A stretch of DNA of 64,000 nt from Pseudomonadota bacterium (GCA_016713725.1 JADJOO010000013.1:73693-137692); one strand, 5' to 3'; positions 8,220 to 17,585 are shown, counted from the stretch's first letter. Numbers and translations: made by a program. The notes: a model not told the origin generated them from the letters alone.

Positions 8220-10313
8220 TCAACGGCGGATGCGCTGCTTCGTGCGCTTCATCAGCGTGACGTGCGTGCCCTCGCGCGCGATCCTGGGCGCGCGACTGTT
8301 GCTCGTGCACTGCACGTAGCTGCCGTCCGACTGCATGATCCAGGCGTTGCGCAGGTCGGCGAGCTGCAGCTGCAGCACTTCCCAGAGCCGTTCCCGCAGG
8401 TGGCGATTCTCGACTGGAGCCACCGCTTCGACGCGACGGGAAAGATTGCGATCCATCCAGTCTGCGGAGCCAAGCAGGAAGTCGCCCGCGAGCGGATCTT
8501 CGCTGCCGTTAGCGAAATGAAAAACGCGGCCGTGCTCGAGGAATCGCCCGACGATTGAGCGCACACGGAGATTCTCCGTGAGACCGGCGATACCGGGCTT
8601 CAGGCAGCAGAATCCGCGCACGATCAGGTCGATCGGCACGCCCGCATTCGATGCGTCGCAGAGCGCTTCGCAGATCGGGCCGTCCTCGAGCTGGTTGACC
8701 TTGACGACGATTCGCGCCGGAAGGCCGGCCTGGGCATTCGCGGCCTCGCGCGCAATCAGGTTGACGAAGCGCGTGCGCATGTTGAGCGGCGCGACCAACA
8801 GTTTCTCGAAACGAGGCGAGCGCGAGTACCCCGTCAGGTGGTGAAACAACGTGACGACGTCGCGCGTCAGCACCGGATCGCACGTGAACAAGCCGAAGTC
8901 CGTATACATCCGCGCGGTTTTGACGTGGTAGTTGCCCGTGCCAATGTGGACATAGCTGCGCAATCCGTCGCCTTCCTTGCGCACGACCAGCGCGAGCTTG
9001 GTATGGGTCTTGAGGCCGCGGAAACCGTAGATCACGTGGTCGCCGGCCTTCTGCAGTTCTTCAGCCCAGTGCAGGTTGCGCTCCTCGTCGAAGCGCGCCT
9101 TGAGTTCGACCAGGCAGGCCACCTGCTTGCCGTTCTCCGCTGCCTTGATCAATGAGCGGACGAACGGCGTGTCGTCGCCGAGCCGGTACACCGTCATCTT
9201 GATCGTGGTCGTGCCCGGGTCGTCGGCCGCGTCGCGGATGAAGCGCTCGACCGAGGCATCGAAGCTCTCGTACGGGTGGTGCACCAGCACGTCGCCCGCC
9301 CGGATGGACGAGAAAATGTCGGTATCCGCATCGATGCCGAACGGCGGCTGCGGCGCCCAGGGCGGATCGCGCAGCTCACGGATCGGCAGCGATGCGATCT
9401 CGAACAGGCCGGAATAGTCCAGCATGTCGGGCAGCTCGTAGACGTCGCTCTCGCGCAGGTCGAAGCGCGCAGCGAGGCTGTCGCGGATCTCACCGCTCGG
9501 ACCTTCGCCGAACTCGAGTCGCACGACCGGCTGGAACCGCCGCTGCCGCACCTGTTCCTCGACCATCTCCTTGATGCTGTTGTTGCTGTCTTCCTCGATT
9601 GCGATGTCGGCATTGCGCGACACTCGGAACAGCGTGGTGCCTTCGATCTCGACGCCGGGGAACAGGCTGGCGGCGTTGACCCGCACGAGTTCCTGCAGCG
9701 AGACGAAGCAGCGCTGCCCTGTTTCGACGCCGGTGCGCACCGGCAGCCATTGCGGCAACTGCGACGGCACCTTGACCCGCACCAGGAGGCGGTCGCCCGT
9801 GTCGGCTTCCTTGAGCACGAAGCCCCAGGAGGTCGAGAGGTTCGACATGAAGGGAAACGGGTGTGACGGGTTGAGGCTCAGCGGAGTGAGCGCCGGTGAT
9901 ACGTGGCGCTCGAAATACTCGCGCGCTTCGTTGCGCTGGGCCGGCGAGAGCTCATCCCAGGCCGCGAGTCTCACCCCATGCCTCACCAGCCGGTGGCGCA
10001 GGTCCTTGAAGCATGCAGAACGGCGCAACAGCAACGGATGCAACGCATCGCGCAACCGATGAATGTGCGCGTTGAAATCCTCGACGACGGCGAGGTTGCC
10101 GCTGGCGTAGGCGCGGGTGCGCATGGCACCGACGCGCTTCATGAAGAACTCGTCGAGGTTCGAAGTGAAGATCGCCAGGAACTTGAACCGCTCGAGCAGC
10201 GGCACGCGCTCGTCGATGGCTTCCGCCAGGACCCGGCGGTTGAATTCAAGCCAGCTGAGGTCCCGGTCGAACCAGGCCTCCTTCAGCATCCGCGCGCGCA
10301 GCTTCGCGTCCAT
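8220..10313 (-). CDS. ppk: Polyphosphate kinase Ppk1
   Basis: A 697-residue Ppk1, the normal length, which reversibly transfers ATP gamma-phosphate to polyphosphate. The four-domain order can be followed: N domain (WFDRDLSWLEFNRRVL), head domain, then C1 and C2 domains. These contain FRGLKTHTKLALVVRKEG with the autophosphorylated His of the HTK motif, YVHIGTGNYH, and NARAG-type segments near the C-terminus. It is divergent from dapD across a 137-bp gap. Phosphate-linked genes surround it, although I find no convincing Pho box before it. Confidence 0.95.
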   Translation of the reverse strand: MDAKLRARMLKEAWFDRDLSWLEFNRRVLAEAIDERVPLLERFKFLAIFTSNLDEFFMKRVGAMRTRAYASGNLAVVEDFNAHIHRLRDALHPLLLRRSACFKDLRHRLVRHGVRLAAWDELSPAQRNEAREYFERHVSPALTPLSLNPSHPFPFMSNLSTSWGFVLKEADTGDRLLVRVKVPSQLPQWLPVRTGVETGQRCFVSLQELVRVNAASLFPGVEIEGTTLFRVSRNADIAIEEDSNNSIKEMVEEQVRQRRFQPVVRLEFGEGPSGEIRDSLAARFDLRESDVYELPDMLDYSGLFEIASLPIRELRDPPWAPQPPFGIDADTDIFSSIRAGDVLVHHPYESFDASVERFIRDAADDPGTTTIKMTVYRLGDDTPFVRSLIKAAENGKQVACLVELKARFDEERNLHWAEELQKAGDHVIYGFRGLKTHTKLALVVRKEGDGLRSYVHIGTGNYHVKTARMYTDFGLFTCDPVLTRDVVTLFHHLTGYSRSPRFEKLLVAPLNMRTRFVNLIAREAANAQAGLPARIVVKVNQLEDGPICEALCDASNAGVPIDLIVRGFCCLKPGIAGLTENLRVRSIVGRFLEHGRVFHFANGSEDPLAGDFLLGSADWMDRNLSRRVEAVAPVENRHLRERLWEVLQLQLADLRNAWIMQSDGSYVQCTSNSRAPRIAREGTHVTLMKRTKQRIRR

Positions 10314-10450
10314 TTCGACGACAGTCCCCCCGGCACCCGTGCCAGCCGGTGAATCGGGCGGTAACGGTGTTTAGGATATAGAATCTACCGCCGTTGTTAC
10401 CGAATTGTTGCAGTGTGACGGCTTCCCTGCCCTTTCATGACGGAACGCCA

Positions 10451-11293
10451 ATGCCGCTCCAGGTCGCCCATACGCACCTCGCCGCCCAGATCGGCGCCGC
10501 CTTTGAAGAACGGTCGACGCTGACCCCCGCGAACGCGCCGCCCGATATCGTCGATGCCGTGTGCCAGGTGATCGAACTGCTCGATTCCGGCAAGGCTCGC
10601 GTGGCCGAAAAGATCAATGGTCGCTGGCAGGTCAACGAATGGCTCAAGAAGGCCGTGCTGTTGTCGTTCCGCCTGTTCGACAACGTCCCGCTCGATGCGG
10701 GCTACGCGAGGTTCTACGACAAGGTGCCGCTCAAGTATTCGCAGCACGATGCCGAACGGTTCCGGGCTGAGGGCGTGCGCGTCGTGCCGCCGGCGGTCGT
10801 TCGCCGCGGCGCGCATGTTTCCCGCAACGTCGTGTTGATGCCGAGCTACGTCAACATCGGCGCCCACGTGGGCGAAGGCACGATGGTCGATACGTGGGCC
10901 ACGGTTGGATCCTGCGCCCAGATCGGACGCAACGTGCATCTCTCGGGTGGCGTCGGCATCGGCGGCGTGCTCGAACCGCTCCAGGCGAGCCCGACGATCA
11001 TCGAGGACAACTGCTTCATTGGCGCGCGCTCGGAAGTCGTCGAAGGCGTCGTCGTCGAGGAAGGCGCGGTGCTGTCGATGGGCGTCTACGTCGGACAGAG
11101 TACCCGCATCTACGATCGCGAGCGCGACGAGGTGAGTTACGGCCGCATTCCAGCCGGCGCGGTGGTGGTGCCTGGCACGCTGCCGGCGGCCAACGGCAGG
11201 TACGGGCTCGCGTGCGCCGTGATCGTGAAGCGTGTCGACGCGCAGACCCGCGCCAAGGTCGGGATCAACGAACTGCTGCGCACGACGGATTAG
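10451..11293 (+). CDS. dapD: 2,3,4,5-tetrahydropyridine-2,6-dicarboxylate N-succinyltransferase DapD
   Basis: A 280-residue left-handed beta-helix acyltransferase (E. coli DapD has 274) that succinylates tetrahydrodipicolinate in lysine/DAP synthesis. Hexapeptide-repeat turns are clear in the centre (VLMPSYVNIGAHVGEGTMVD, then IGGVLEPLQASPTIIEDNCF and IGARSEVVEGVVVEEGAVLS). An in-frame TTG at 10394 would add 19 residues. The ATG at 10451 is preferred because GGAA sits 8 nt upstream and the product then begins like other DapD proteins. The stop is immediately followed by a repeat element. Confidence 0.93.
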   Translation: MPLQVAHTHLAAQIGAAFEERSTLTPANAPPDIVDAVCQVIELLDSGKARVAEKINGRWQVNEWLKKAVLLSFRLFDNVPLDAGYARFYDKVPLKYSQHDAERFRAEGVRVVPPAVVRRGAHVSRNVVLMPSYVNIGAHVGEGTMVDTWATVGSCAQIGRNVHLSGGVGIGGVLEPLQASPTIIEDNCFIGARSEVVEGVVVEEGAVLSMGVYVGQSTRIYDRERDEVSYGRIPAGAVVVPGTLPAANGRYGLACAVIVKRVDAQTRAKVGINELLRTTD

Positions 11294-12098
11294 TCGATGG
11301 TGGTGGCGACGGTGGTGTGATTAGTCGGAGGTACGGTGGGTCGCTGCTGGTGCAGCCGCTCGTCTGACTAATCACTACCACACCTCCCATCACTCTCCCT
11401 ATCACCTCCCGCCCCATCTTGTAGAGAACCTGCTCCGCGATATTGGTGGCGTGGTCGCCGATGCGCTCGAGCCCCTTGAGCGCAAAGATCGTGTCGATCG
11501 TGGGACGCAGGAAACGATGGTCCTGCAGTACGTACGTCATCACCAGACGGAGCGCCGCGGCGAACTCGGCATCGAGCTCCGCATCGCGCGCAAGCACGCT
11601 GCGTGCGAGCCCGGAATTCATCTCGTCGGCCGCCCGCACGGCGTTTCGCAGCATCGAGCCGGACAGTGCCGCCATGTGACGCAACTGGCGCCCGACGGCG
11701 AGCACGGGATCACCATCGTTGGTCTGGTCCAGGGACAGGGCGAACCTTGCGATCTTCTTGGCCTCGTCGCCTGCACGCTCCAGCTCGCGTCCGATGCGCA
11801 CGATGGCACGCGCCAGCCGCAGGTCATTCGCGACGGGCTGCTGCAGGGCGATGAAGGTGAGACTATCGCGGTCGAGCTGCTTTTCGTAGGCGTCCACGCG
11901 GCTATCGCGCGCCAGCACCGCCTGCGCCAGCACCGCGTCGCGCTCGACGAGCGACTTGACCGCACCGGCGACCTGCTCGATGACGAGCGCACCCATCTCG
12001 AGCGCGTGCAGCCGCAGGCCCGCCACCGACTGGTCGACGGTGCTCGACGTGTGCGGCTCTGTCGGATCTGAAGCCTGCATGACCACGGCCTCCATCAC
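11265..12098 (-). CDS. phoU: Phosphate transport regulator PhoU, first copy, aberrant C-terminus
   Basis: PhoU-family protein with two three-helix PhoU repeats; the second carries RPTIDTIFALKGLERIGDHA with the E/D-rich metal-binding motif. PhoU couples PstSCAB to PhoR and damps the Pho response. It follows pstB by 5 bp and is the last gene of pstSCAB-phoU. The C-terminus after YKMGREV is unlike PhoU: about 40 residues are translated from repeat element A and the ORF then overlaps the end of dapD by 29 bp. Either the repeat inserted near the original stop or a frameshift removed it. A second phoU lies at 18278-19024. Confidence 0.85.
   Translation of the reverse strand: MMEAVVMQASDPTEPHTSSTVDQSVAGLRLHALEMGALVIEQVAGAVKSLVERDAVLAQAVLARDSRVDAYEKQLDRDSLTFIALQQPVANDLRLARAIVRIGRELERAGDEAKKIARFALSLDQTNDGDPVLAVGRQLRHMAALSGSMLRNAVRAADEMNSGLARSVLARDAELDAEFAAALRLVMTYVLQDHRFLRPTIDTIFALKGLERIGDHATNIAEQVLYKMGREVIGRVMGGVVVISQTSGCTSSDPPYLRLITPPSPPPSTNPSCAAVR
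11294..11415. repeat. Dispersed repeat copy A: TTAGTCGGAGGT core with purine/pyrimidine-rich arms
   Basis: It contains TTAGTCGGAGGT (11321-11332) and the inverted pair TGATTAGTC (11318-11326) / GACTAATCA (11366-11374). The right arm is C/T-rich and quasi-repetitive (11375-11415). A related copy (B) lies at 28881-29049 and shares the 12-mer and an adjacent GGCTGCA-N-CAGC module. It occupies the space between dapD and phoU and probably supplies the unusual phoU C-terminus. Confidence 0.6.
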
Positions 12099-12103
12099 GC
12101 CGC

Positions 12104-12943
12104 TCAGCCGTAGCGGCCCGTGATGTAGTCCTCGGTCGCCTTCTTGGAGGGATTGGTGAAGATCTTCGACGTCGCGTCGACCTCGACCAGCTCACCCAGG
12201 TACATGAACGCCGTGAAGTCCGACACGCGCGCCGCCTGCTGCATGTTGTGCGTGACGATCAGGATCGTGACCCGCTGCCGCAACTCGGTGATCAGCTCTT
12301 CGATGCTCGCCGTCGCGATCGGATCGAGAGCCGAGGTCGGCTCGTCGAACAACAGGATCTCCGGTTCGGTCGCGAGCGCCCGCGCAATGCAGAGACGCTG
12401 CATCTGGCCGCCCGACAGCGCGAGCGCGGAATCGTTCAGGCGGTCCTTGACCTCGTCCCAGATCGCAGCACCGCGCAGGGCCTTCTCGACTCGTTCGGCG
12501 AGGTCCGTGCGGTTGCTGAAGCCACGCAGGCGCAGCCCGTAGGCTACGTTCTCGAACACCGTCTTCGGGAACGGGTTCGGCTTCTGGAACACCATGCCGA
12601 TCCGCATGCGGACCTCGATCGGATCGACGTCCTTGCCGACGAGGTTCACGTTCTCCGGGTGCAGCATGATGCTGCCCGCATAGCGGGTGTCTGCCTGCAG
12701 GTCGTGCATGCGGTTGAAGCAGCGCAGGAAGGTGCTCTTGCCGCAGCCCGACGGGCCGATCAGAGCCGTGACCTGGTTTTCCGGAATCACCAGGTTGATG
12801 TTCTTCAGCGCATGGTTCGACCCGTACCAGAAGTCGAGCTTCTCGGCGATGGCCTTGGCCGGATTCGCGCGCAACGCCTTGCGCTCCTCCATGGCGATGG
12901 AGAGCTTGGGGGTTTCCGCCTTGTGGACGACGTTCGTGTTCAT
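12104..12943 (-). CDS. pstB: Phosphate ABC transporter ATP-binding protein PstB
   Basis: A 279-residue ATPase that energises high-affinity phosphate uptake. Walker A GPSGCGKST is at 63-71, followed by the Q-loop region MVFQKPNPFPKT typical of PstB, the signature LSGGQMQRLCIARAL, Walker B LLFDEPTSALD and the H-loop VTHNM. It has an N-terminal extension of about 30 residues compared with E. coli PstB. It is preceded by pstA (10-bp gap) and followed by phoU. Confidence 0.96.
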   Translation of the reverse strand: MNTNVVHKAETPKLSIAMEERKALRANPAKAIAEKLDFWYGSNHALKNINLVIPENQVTALIGPSGCGKSTFLRCFNRMHDLQADTRYAGSIMLHPENVNLVGKDVDPIEVRMRIGMVFQKPNPFPKTVFENVAYGLRLRGFSNRTDLAERVEKALRGAAIWDEVKDRLNDSALALSGGQMQRLCIARALATEPEILLFDEPTSALDPIATASIEELITELRQRVTILIVTHNMQQAARVSDFTAFMYLGELVEVDATSKIFTNPSKKATEDYITGRYG

Positions 12944-12953
12944 GGAGGACCAC

Positions 12954-13880
12954 TCACCAGTTGATCTTCTTGCGGAAGCGATAGCGTATCCAGATGGCGA
13001 TGGCGTTCATCGCCAACGTCATGCCGAGCAGGATGGCCGCCGCGGCGGCGGCGTTCTGCTGGAACGCCTGGTCCGGACGCGAAACCCAGTTGAAAATCTG
13101 GATCGGCATCGCCGTGAACTCGCTCTTGAGCCATTCGAAATTGACGAACGGGAACGTACCGGAGATGGGCGAGTTCGGCAGGAAGGCGATGAAGCTCAGC
13201 GCGCCGATCGTGATGATGGGTGCCGTTTCACCGATCGCGCGGGACAGGCCCAGGATGAGGCCCGTCAGGATGCCGCCGGTCGAATAGGGCAGCACGTGAT
13301 CCTTGGTCACTTCCCAGCGCGTCGCGCCGAGTCCGTACGCGGCCTCGCGGATGGCCTTTGGCACGGCACGCAGGGCTTCGCGCGTGCCGACGATGATGAT
13401 CGGCAGGATCAGCAGTGCGAGCGTGAGCCCGGCTGAAAGCACGCTCTGACCAAAGCCGAACTTGTAGACGAACAGCCCGAGCGCCAGCAGGCCGTAGACG
13501 ATGGACGGCACGCCCGCGAGGTTGGTCACGTTGATCTCGATGACGCCGGTGAACCAGTTCTTCGGCGCATACTCCTCGAGGTAGATGGCGGCGGCGACGC
13601 CGACCGGCAGCGCCACCAGCGCAGTCACCAGCATGATCATCGACGTGCCGACCCAGGCCGAAAGGATGCCGGCGCGCTCCGCCTTGCGCGACGGGAACTG
13701 CGTCAGGAAGTCCCAGCCGAACCTCGAGGCGCCATCCCGCACCAGGTCGAGAAACAGCAGCGCGAGCAGGCCCAGGCAGCTCATCAGGATCAGCAGGCCA
13801 ACGACGACGAACGCCTTGTCGAGGTTCTTGCGCCACGCGAGGCCGCTGCGCAATTCCTCGATTGTCAACACGGCGGACAT
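12954..13880 (-). CDS. pstA: Phosphate ABC transporter permease PstA
   Basis: A 308-residue inner-membrane permease with about six hydrophobic helices, starting with VVVGLLILMSCLGLLALLFL. The binding-protein-dependent transport (EAA) loop reads REAAYGLGATRWEVTKDHVL. Together with PstC it forms the phosphate channel. It starts 1 bp after the pstC stop, so the genes are tightly coupled. Confidence 0.95.
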   Translation of the reverse strand: MSAVLTIEELRSGLAWRKNLDKAFVVVGLLILMSCLGLLALLFLDLVRDGASRFGWDFLTQFPSRKAERAGILSAWVGTSMIMLVTALVALPVGVAAAIYLEEYAPKNWFTGVIEINVTNLAGVPSIVYGLLALGLFVYKFGFGQSVLSAGLTLALLILPIIIVGTREALRAVPKAIREAAYGLGATRWEVTKDHVLPYSTGGILTGLILGLSRAIGETAPIITIGALSFIAFLPNSPISGTFPFVNFEWLKSEFTAMPIQIFNWVSRPDQAFQQNAAAAAAILLGMTLAMNAIAIWIRYRFRKKINW

Positions 13881-13881
13881 C

Positions 13882-14820
13882 TCAGTACGCCTCCCGGAAC
13901 TTGCGGGTCAGGAAGTAGCCGATGACGTTGAACACCAGCGTCATGAGCATCAGCACGAGGCCCGCCGCAAAGATGCTCTGGTAGCCGATGCTGTCGTGCG
14001 GCAGGTCGCCGAGGCTGACCTGCACGATGTAAGCGGTGATCGTCGCAGCCGGCTCGGTCGGGTTGAACGTGAGCGTCGGCTGCATGCCGGCCGCGATGGC
14101 GACCACCATCGTTTCGCCGATTGCACGCGAAATTCCAAGGATATAGGCAGCAGCGATGCCCGAGAGCGCGCCCGGCACGACGACACGCAGTGCCGTCTGC
14201 AGCTTGGTCGCCCCCATCGCATAGGATCCTTCACGCATGTAGCGCGGCACGGCGCGCATCGCGTCTTCACTGACCGAGGCGACATACGGCACGATCATGA
14301 GCCCGATGACGAGACCCGCGCTCAGCATGTTGAAGCCGGGCAGGTTGGGCATGAACTTCTGCAGGAACGGTGTCACCATCAGCAGCGCGAAGTAGCCGTA
14401 CACCACGGTCGGCACGGCGCCGAGCAACTCCAGGATCGGCTTGACTGTTTCGCGCATGCGATGCGTGGCAAATTCGGAAAGATAGATGGCAATGATGGTG
14501 CCGAGCGGAATGGCGACCAGCAGCGCGACGAACGTCACCGTGAGCGTGCCGGAAACCAGCGGCATGATGCCGTAGTGAGCGTCGTCGAAGAGCGGCGTCC
14601 ACATTCTGTCGGTCAGGAACTCCCGGATCGTGACGTGCTCGAAGAAGTACGAAGATTCCACGACCAGGATGACCACGATCGCGAGCGTCGTGAACACCGC
14701 CACCAGCGCGCACGCCAGCAGGATCAGTTCGATGCCGCGATCGCGGTACTTGCGGTAGGCGAGCGAGGAAAACGCCCCCTTCCCCAGCGCAGTCGAACGA
14801 GTTGTCGTCGTTGCCGACAT
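13882..14820 (-). CDS. pstC: Phosphate ABC transporter permease PstC
   Basis: A 312-residue permease. It has an N-terminal helix (LILLACALVAVFTTLAIVVI), a large periplasmic loop, and then the transport domain with EAA loop segment MREGSYAMGATKLQTALRVV and GISRAIGETMVVAIAAG. It pairs with PstA. A 100-bp gap containing a stem-loop separates it from pstS. Confidence 0.95.
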   Translation of the reverse strand: MSATTTTRSTALGKGAFSSLAYRKYRDRGIELILLACALVAVFTTLAIVVILVVESSYFFEHVTIREFLTDRMWTPLFDDAHYGIMPLVSGTLTVTFVALLVAIPLGTIIAIYLSEFATHRMRETVKPILELLGAVPTVVYGYFALLMVTPFLQKFMPNLPGFNMLSAGLVIGLMIVPYVASVSEDAMRAVPRYMREGSYAMGATKLQTALRVVVPGALSGIAAAYILGISRAIGETMVVAIAAGMQPTLTFNPTEPAATITAYIVQVSLGDLPHDSIGYQSIFAAGLVLMLMTLVFNVIGYFLTRKFREAY

Positions 14821-14899
14821 GAGCCCTTCCCCAATCCGGCGCCCGGCGGGCGCTCTGTGTCAGACACGAACGGGCCGGAACCTCGCGGTCCCGGCCTGG

Positions 14900-14913
14900 C
14901 CCCTCCAGAGGGG
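14900..14913 (-). terminator. Intercistronic stem-loop between pstS and pstC
   Basis: A perfect hairpin CCCCTC-CA-GAGGGG lies just after the pstS stop without a strong T-run. Such stem-loops commonly stabilise or partly terminate the binding-protein message so that PstS is made in excess. That role is an inference here. Confidence 0.4.
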
Positions 14914-14920
14914 TGTCCCG

Positions 14921-15922
14921 TTATAGTTTACCTTCCATCGCCTGCAACTGGTCGATCGTGATCCCGACCTGCGGGTGACCGCCAAAGACCGTGCCGAGCT
15001 TGCCGTTCTGGAAGTGCTTCCACGCGAGTTCATAGGCACTCTTCGGCAGCGGCAGGTAACCGACCTCGCTCACCAGCTGGCCGTTCGTCAGCATGAACTG
15101 CACGAACTCGCGGACCTCGGGACGCTTGGCAGACGTTTCACGCACGTAGACGAACAGCGGGCGCGACAGCGGGTCGTAGGTGCCATTGGTCACGTTCTCG
15201 AGGCTGGGACTGACAGGACCCTTGCCGTTGTCGATCGCCACCGCCGTCAGCTTGTCCTTGTGTGCGGCGTAGTAGGCATAGCCGAAGTAGCCGAGCGCGT
15301 TCTTGTTGCTCTCGACACCCTGCACCAGCGTGTTGTCGTCTTCGCTTGCGGTGAAATCACCGCGGCTCGCCTTGGACTTGCCGTTCACCGCCTCGGTGAA
15401 GTAGTCGAACGTGCCCGAGTCGGCGCCCGGCCCGAACAGCATCAGCTTTTCCTTCGGGAACTTGGGGTTGACCTGGTTCCAGCTCGTGATGCGGCCCTGC
15501 GCGGCCGGTTCCCACATCTTCCTGAGCTCGGCGACGGTCATCGACTTCGCCCAGGTGTTGGCGGGATTGACCACGACCGTCAGCGCGTCGAACGCCACCG
15601 GCACTTCCATGTACTTGATGCCGGCCTTGCGGCAGGCTTCCATTTCAGCCACCAGGATCGGCCGCGAGGCGTTCGCCATGTCCGTCTCGCCGCGGCAGAA
15701 TTTCTTGAAACCGCCGCCGGTGCCCGAAACGCCAACCGTCACGCGGACCTTGCCCCGCTTCTGGATCTGGAACTCTTCGGCGTAAGCCTCGGAGATCGGG
15801 AACACCGTGCTGGAGCCGTCGATCTTGATCGCGGCCTGCGCATCGGCGCGCCCAGGCGCGCCGAAGGCCAGAAGGCCGAGCGCGAGGGCCGGGAGGGTGA
15901 TCTGCTGCCAGGAAAGCTTCAT
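14921..15922 (-). CDS. pstS: Periplasmic phosphate-binding protein PstS
   Basis: A 333-residue phosphate-binding protein with a signal peptide (MKLSWQQITLPALALGLLAF, cleaved near ADAQA). The phosphate-site signatures are visible: KIDGSSTVFPISEAYAEEF at the mature N-terminus, GVSGTGGGFKKFCRGETDMA, and FGPGADSGTFDYFTEAV. The ORF stays open upstream to 16180, but ATG 15922 is selected because it directly precedes the signal peptide and GAGGA lies 9 nt upstream. It heads pstSCAB-phoU and has a strong Pho box about 75 bp upstream. Confidence 0.95.
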   Translation of the reverse strand: MKLSWQQITLPALALGLLAFGAPGRADAQAAIKIDGSSTVFPISEAYAEEFQIQKRGKVRVTVGVSGTGGGFKKFCRGETDMANASRPILVAEMEACRKAGIKYMEVPVAFDALTVVVNPANTWAKSMTVAELRKMWEPAAQGRITSWNQVNPKFPKEKLMLFGPGADSGTFDYFTEAVNGKSKASRGDFTASEDDNTLVQGVESNKNALGYFGYAYYAAHKDKLTAVAIDNGKGPVSPSLENVTNGTYDPLSRPLFVYVRETSAKRPEVREFVQFMLTNGQLVSEVGYLPLPKSAYELAWKHFQNGKLGTVFGGHPQVGITIDQLQAMEGKL

Positions 15923-15996
15923 GAAAGGCATCCTCTGCTGTGGGTCGGTCCAGGGACGGGCGCCCCTGTTCATGCCGCGCAGTCTGCCGCGCCACT

Positions 15997-16014
15997 GTGA
16001 CAGCCATGTGACAA
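15997..16014 (-). promoter_or_regulatory. Pho box upstream of pstS
   Basis: On the minus strand TTGTCAC and CTGTCAC are separated by 4 nt, matching the PhoB consensus of CTGTCAT-like 7-mers with 11-bp periodicity. The distance to the pstS ATG is about 75 bp. Confidence 0.75.
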
Positions 16015-16114
16015 ACGCGCCGTTACTGCAAGTGCTTGATCCGATGAGCTTCTGTGGCTTTAATGCCGGACCCGGCCCGGGTCCTGCTCCGATTCCAAAG
16101 GCGAACCCAGCGCG

Positions 16115-17242
16115 ATGTCCCCGACCCTTACCCTGACCGAAGACCTGCTGCGCCGGCCCTCCGTGAGCCCTGAGGATCACGGTTGCATGGATGTCATCTG
16201 CGCCCGGCTCGAACCGCTCGGGTTCAGCAACGAAAGGCTGCGATTCGGTCCGGTCGAGAATCTCTGGTCACGACGCGGCAATGGCAGCCCGGTGCTCTGC
16301 TTCGCCGGTCACACGGACGTCGTGCCGACCGGCCCGCGCGAAGACTGGCGCACCGATCCCTTCGAGCCCGTGATCGTCGATGGCGTGCTGTATGCGCGTG
16401 GCGCCGCCGACATGAAGAGCAGCCTCGCAGCCATGGTGACGGCCACCGAGCGGTTCATCGCGCAGCATCCAGACCACGCGGGCTCGCTCGCGTTCCTGTT
16501 CACCAGCGACGAAGAAGGCCCATCGGTCGACGGCACGCGCAAGGTGATGGAAGTGCTCGAAGCGCGCCACGAGAAGATCGACTGGTGCGTGGTCGGCGAG
16601 CCGACCAGCGCCGACGCGCTGGGCGACACCATCAAGGTAGGACGTCGCGGCTCGCTCTCCGGTCGCCTGACAGTGCACGGCGTGCAGGGTCACATCGCCT
16701 ATCCGCACCTCGCCGACAACCCGGTCCACGGTTTCGCGCCAGCGCTCGCGGAACTGGTCGCAACGCACTGGGATGAAGGCAATGAGTTTTTCCAGCCGAC
16801 CACGTTCCAGGTTTCGAACATCGCAGCCGGCACCGGTGCGCCCAACGTCGTGCCCGGCGAATTGAAGTCTCGCTTCAACTTGCGTTTTTCGACGGAACAG
16901 ACCGTCGAGAAGCTGCAGCAGCGCGTGCTTGCAGTGCTCGACCGTCACCGTGTGAAGTATTCGCTGGAGTGGTTCGTCTCCGGCCTCCCCTTCCTGACTC
17001 GCCCCGGCACGCTGACCGCAGTCGTGGAGCAGGCCGTGCGCGAGACCATGGGGCGCAGCCCTGCACTATCGACGACCGGCGGCACCTCCGACGGGCGCTT
17101 CATCGCGCCGACCGGTGCGCAGGTGGTGGAACTCGGCGTCATCAACGCAACGATCCACAAGGTGAACGAGTGCGTGCGGGTCGAGGACATCGATGCGCTC
17201 AGCCTCGCCTACGAGCGGATCATGGAGCTGCTGCTGACCTGA
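16115..17242 (+). CDS. dapE: Succinyl-diaminopimelate desuccinylase DapE
   Basis: A 375-residue zinc M20 metallopeptidase-family enzyme that releases succinate from N-succinyl-LL-diaminopimelate. Metal and catalytic motifs are present: FAGHTDVVPTG, ARGAADMKSSLAAMV, the catalytic Glu in SDEEGPS, and the C-terminal STTGGTSDGRFIA segment typical of DapE. The ATG at 16115 begins SPTLTLTEDLLRRPSVSP. It is divergent from pstS. Confidence 0.95.
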   Translation: MSPTLTLTEDLLRRPSVSPEDHGCMDVICARLEPLGFSNERLRFGPVENLWSRRGNGSPVLCFAGHTDVVPTGPREDWRTDPFEPVIVDGVLYARGAADMKSSLAAMVTATERFIAQHPDHAGSLAFLFTSDEEGPSVDGTRKVMEVLEARHEKIDWCVVGEPTSADALGDTIKVGRRGSLSGRLTVHGVQGHIAYPHLADNPVHGFAPALAELVATHWDEGNEFFQPTTFQVSNIAAGTGAPNVVPGELKSRFNLRFSTEQTVEKLQQRVLAVLDRHRVKYSLEWFVSGLPFLTRPGTLTAVVEQAVRETMGRSPALSTTGGTSDGRFIAPTGAQVVELGVINATIHKVNECVRVEDIDALSLAYERIMELLLT

Positions 17243-17281
17243 CGACCCGCGGCCCGCTGCTGCGGCCGATCCAGGCGCCTC

Positions 17282-17317
17282 CCCCCGAGCTTGGAAAGGC
17301 AGACACGCGCTCGGGGG
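17282..17317. repeat. Inverted repeat 1 with conserved loop
   Basis: Arms CCCCCGAGC (17282-17290) and GCTCGGGGG (17309-17317) enclose an 18-nt loop. The 22 bp at 17289-17310, loop plus stem edge, recur in inverse orientation at 17613-17634 inside the next inverted repeat. Confidence 0.7.
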
Positions 17318-17463
17318 AAGGCCCCGGATCAGTCGCATGTGCGAGGCGGCGCCTGAGCGGCTCGTCGGGCAGAAGCGCGAGCCGGCAATAGCGGCTACTG
17401 GCTCAGGCCCGACGACCCGCACGGCGCAAGTAGCCGGTCGGGTGCAGAGGCTCCAGGCGTCAG

Positions 17464-17501
17464 GTGGGGGGGGCCGGGGGGGGGGCCGAGGGGGGGGGGA
17501 C
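17464..17501. repeat. Poly-G low-complexity tract, probably artefactual
   Basis: Three G runs of 8-10 are separated by CC or CCGA. Comparable tracts occur at 48454-48495 and 56513-56590. All lie where strong GC hairpins would be expected, so a base-calling or polishing artefact is likely. Confidence 0.55.
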
Positions 17502-17543
17502 GGCCTGGCTCGGAGTCCGGTGACGTTGCGTGCGCCGTGCGAT

Positions 17544-17564
17544 CTTTTCCGCTGCGCGGAAAAG
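17544..17564. repeat. Perfect 9-bp hairpin
   Basis: CTTTTCCGC (17544-17552) and GCGGAAAAG (17556-17564) with a 3-nt loop. It could serve as a bidirectional terminator of the convergent pair dapE/dsbB, although it lacks a long T-run. Confidence 0.45.
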
Positions 17565-17585
17565 GTCCTCAGGCGCGGTGTATCA

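Noticed and set aside
16115..16180. pstS starting at 16180 with a long N-terminal extension
   Set aside because: The extension crosses the Pho box and dapE start. The signal peptide begins at 15922 with a ribosome-binding site.
17466..17501. G-quadruplex regulatory element
   Set aside because: The runs are near-pure poly-G beside strong inverted repeats and match the other suspicious tracts, so an artefact is the simpler reading.
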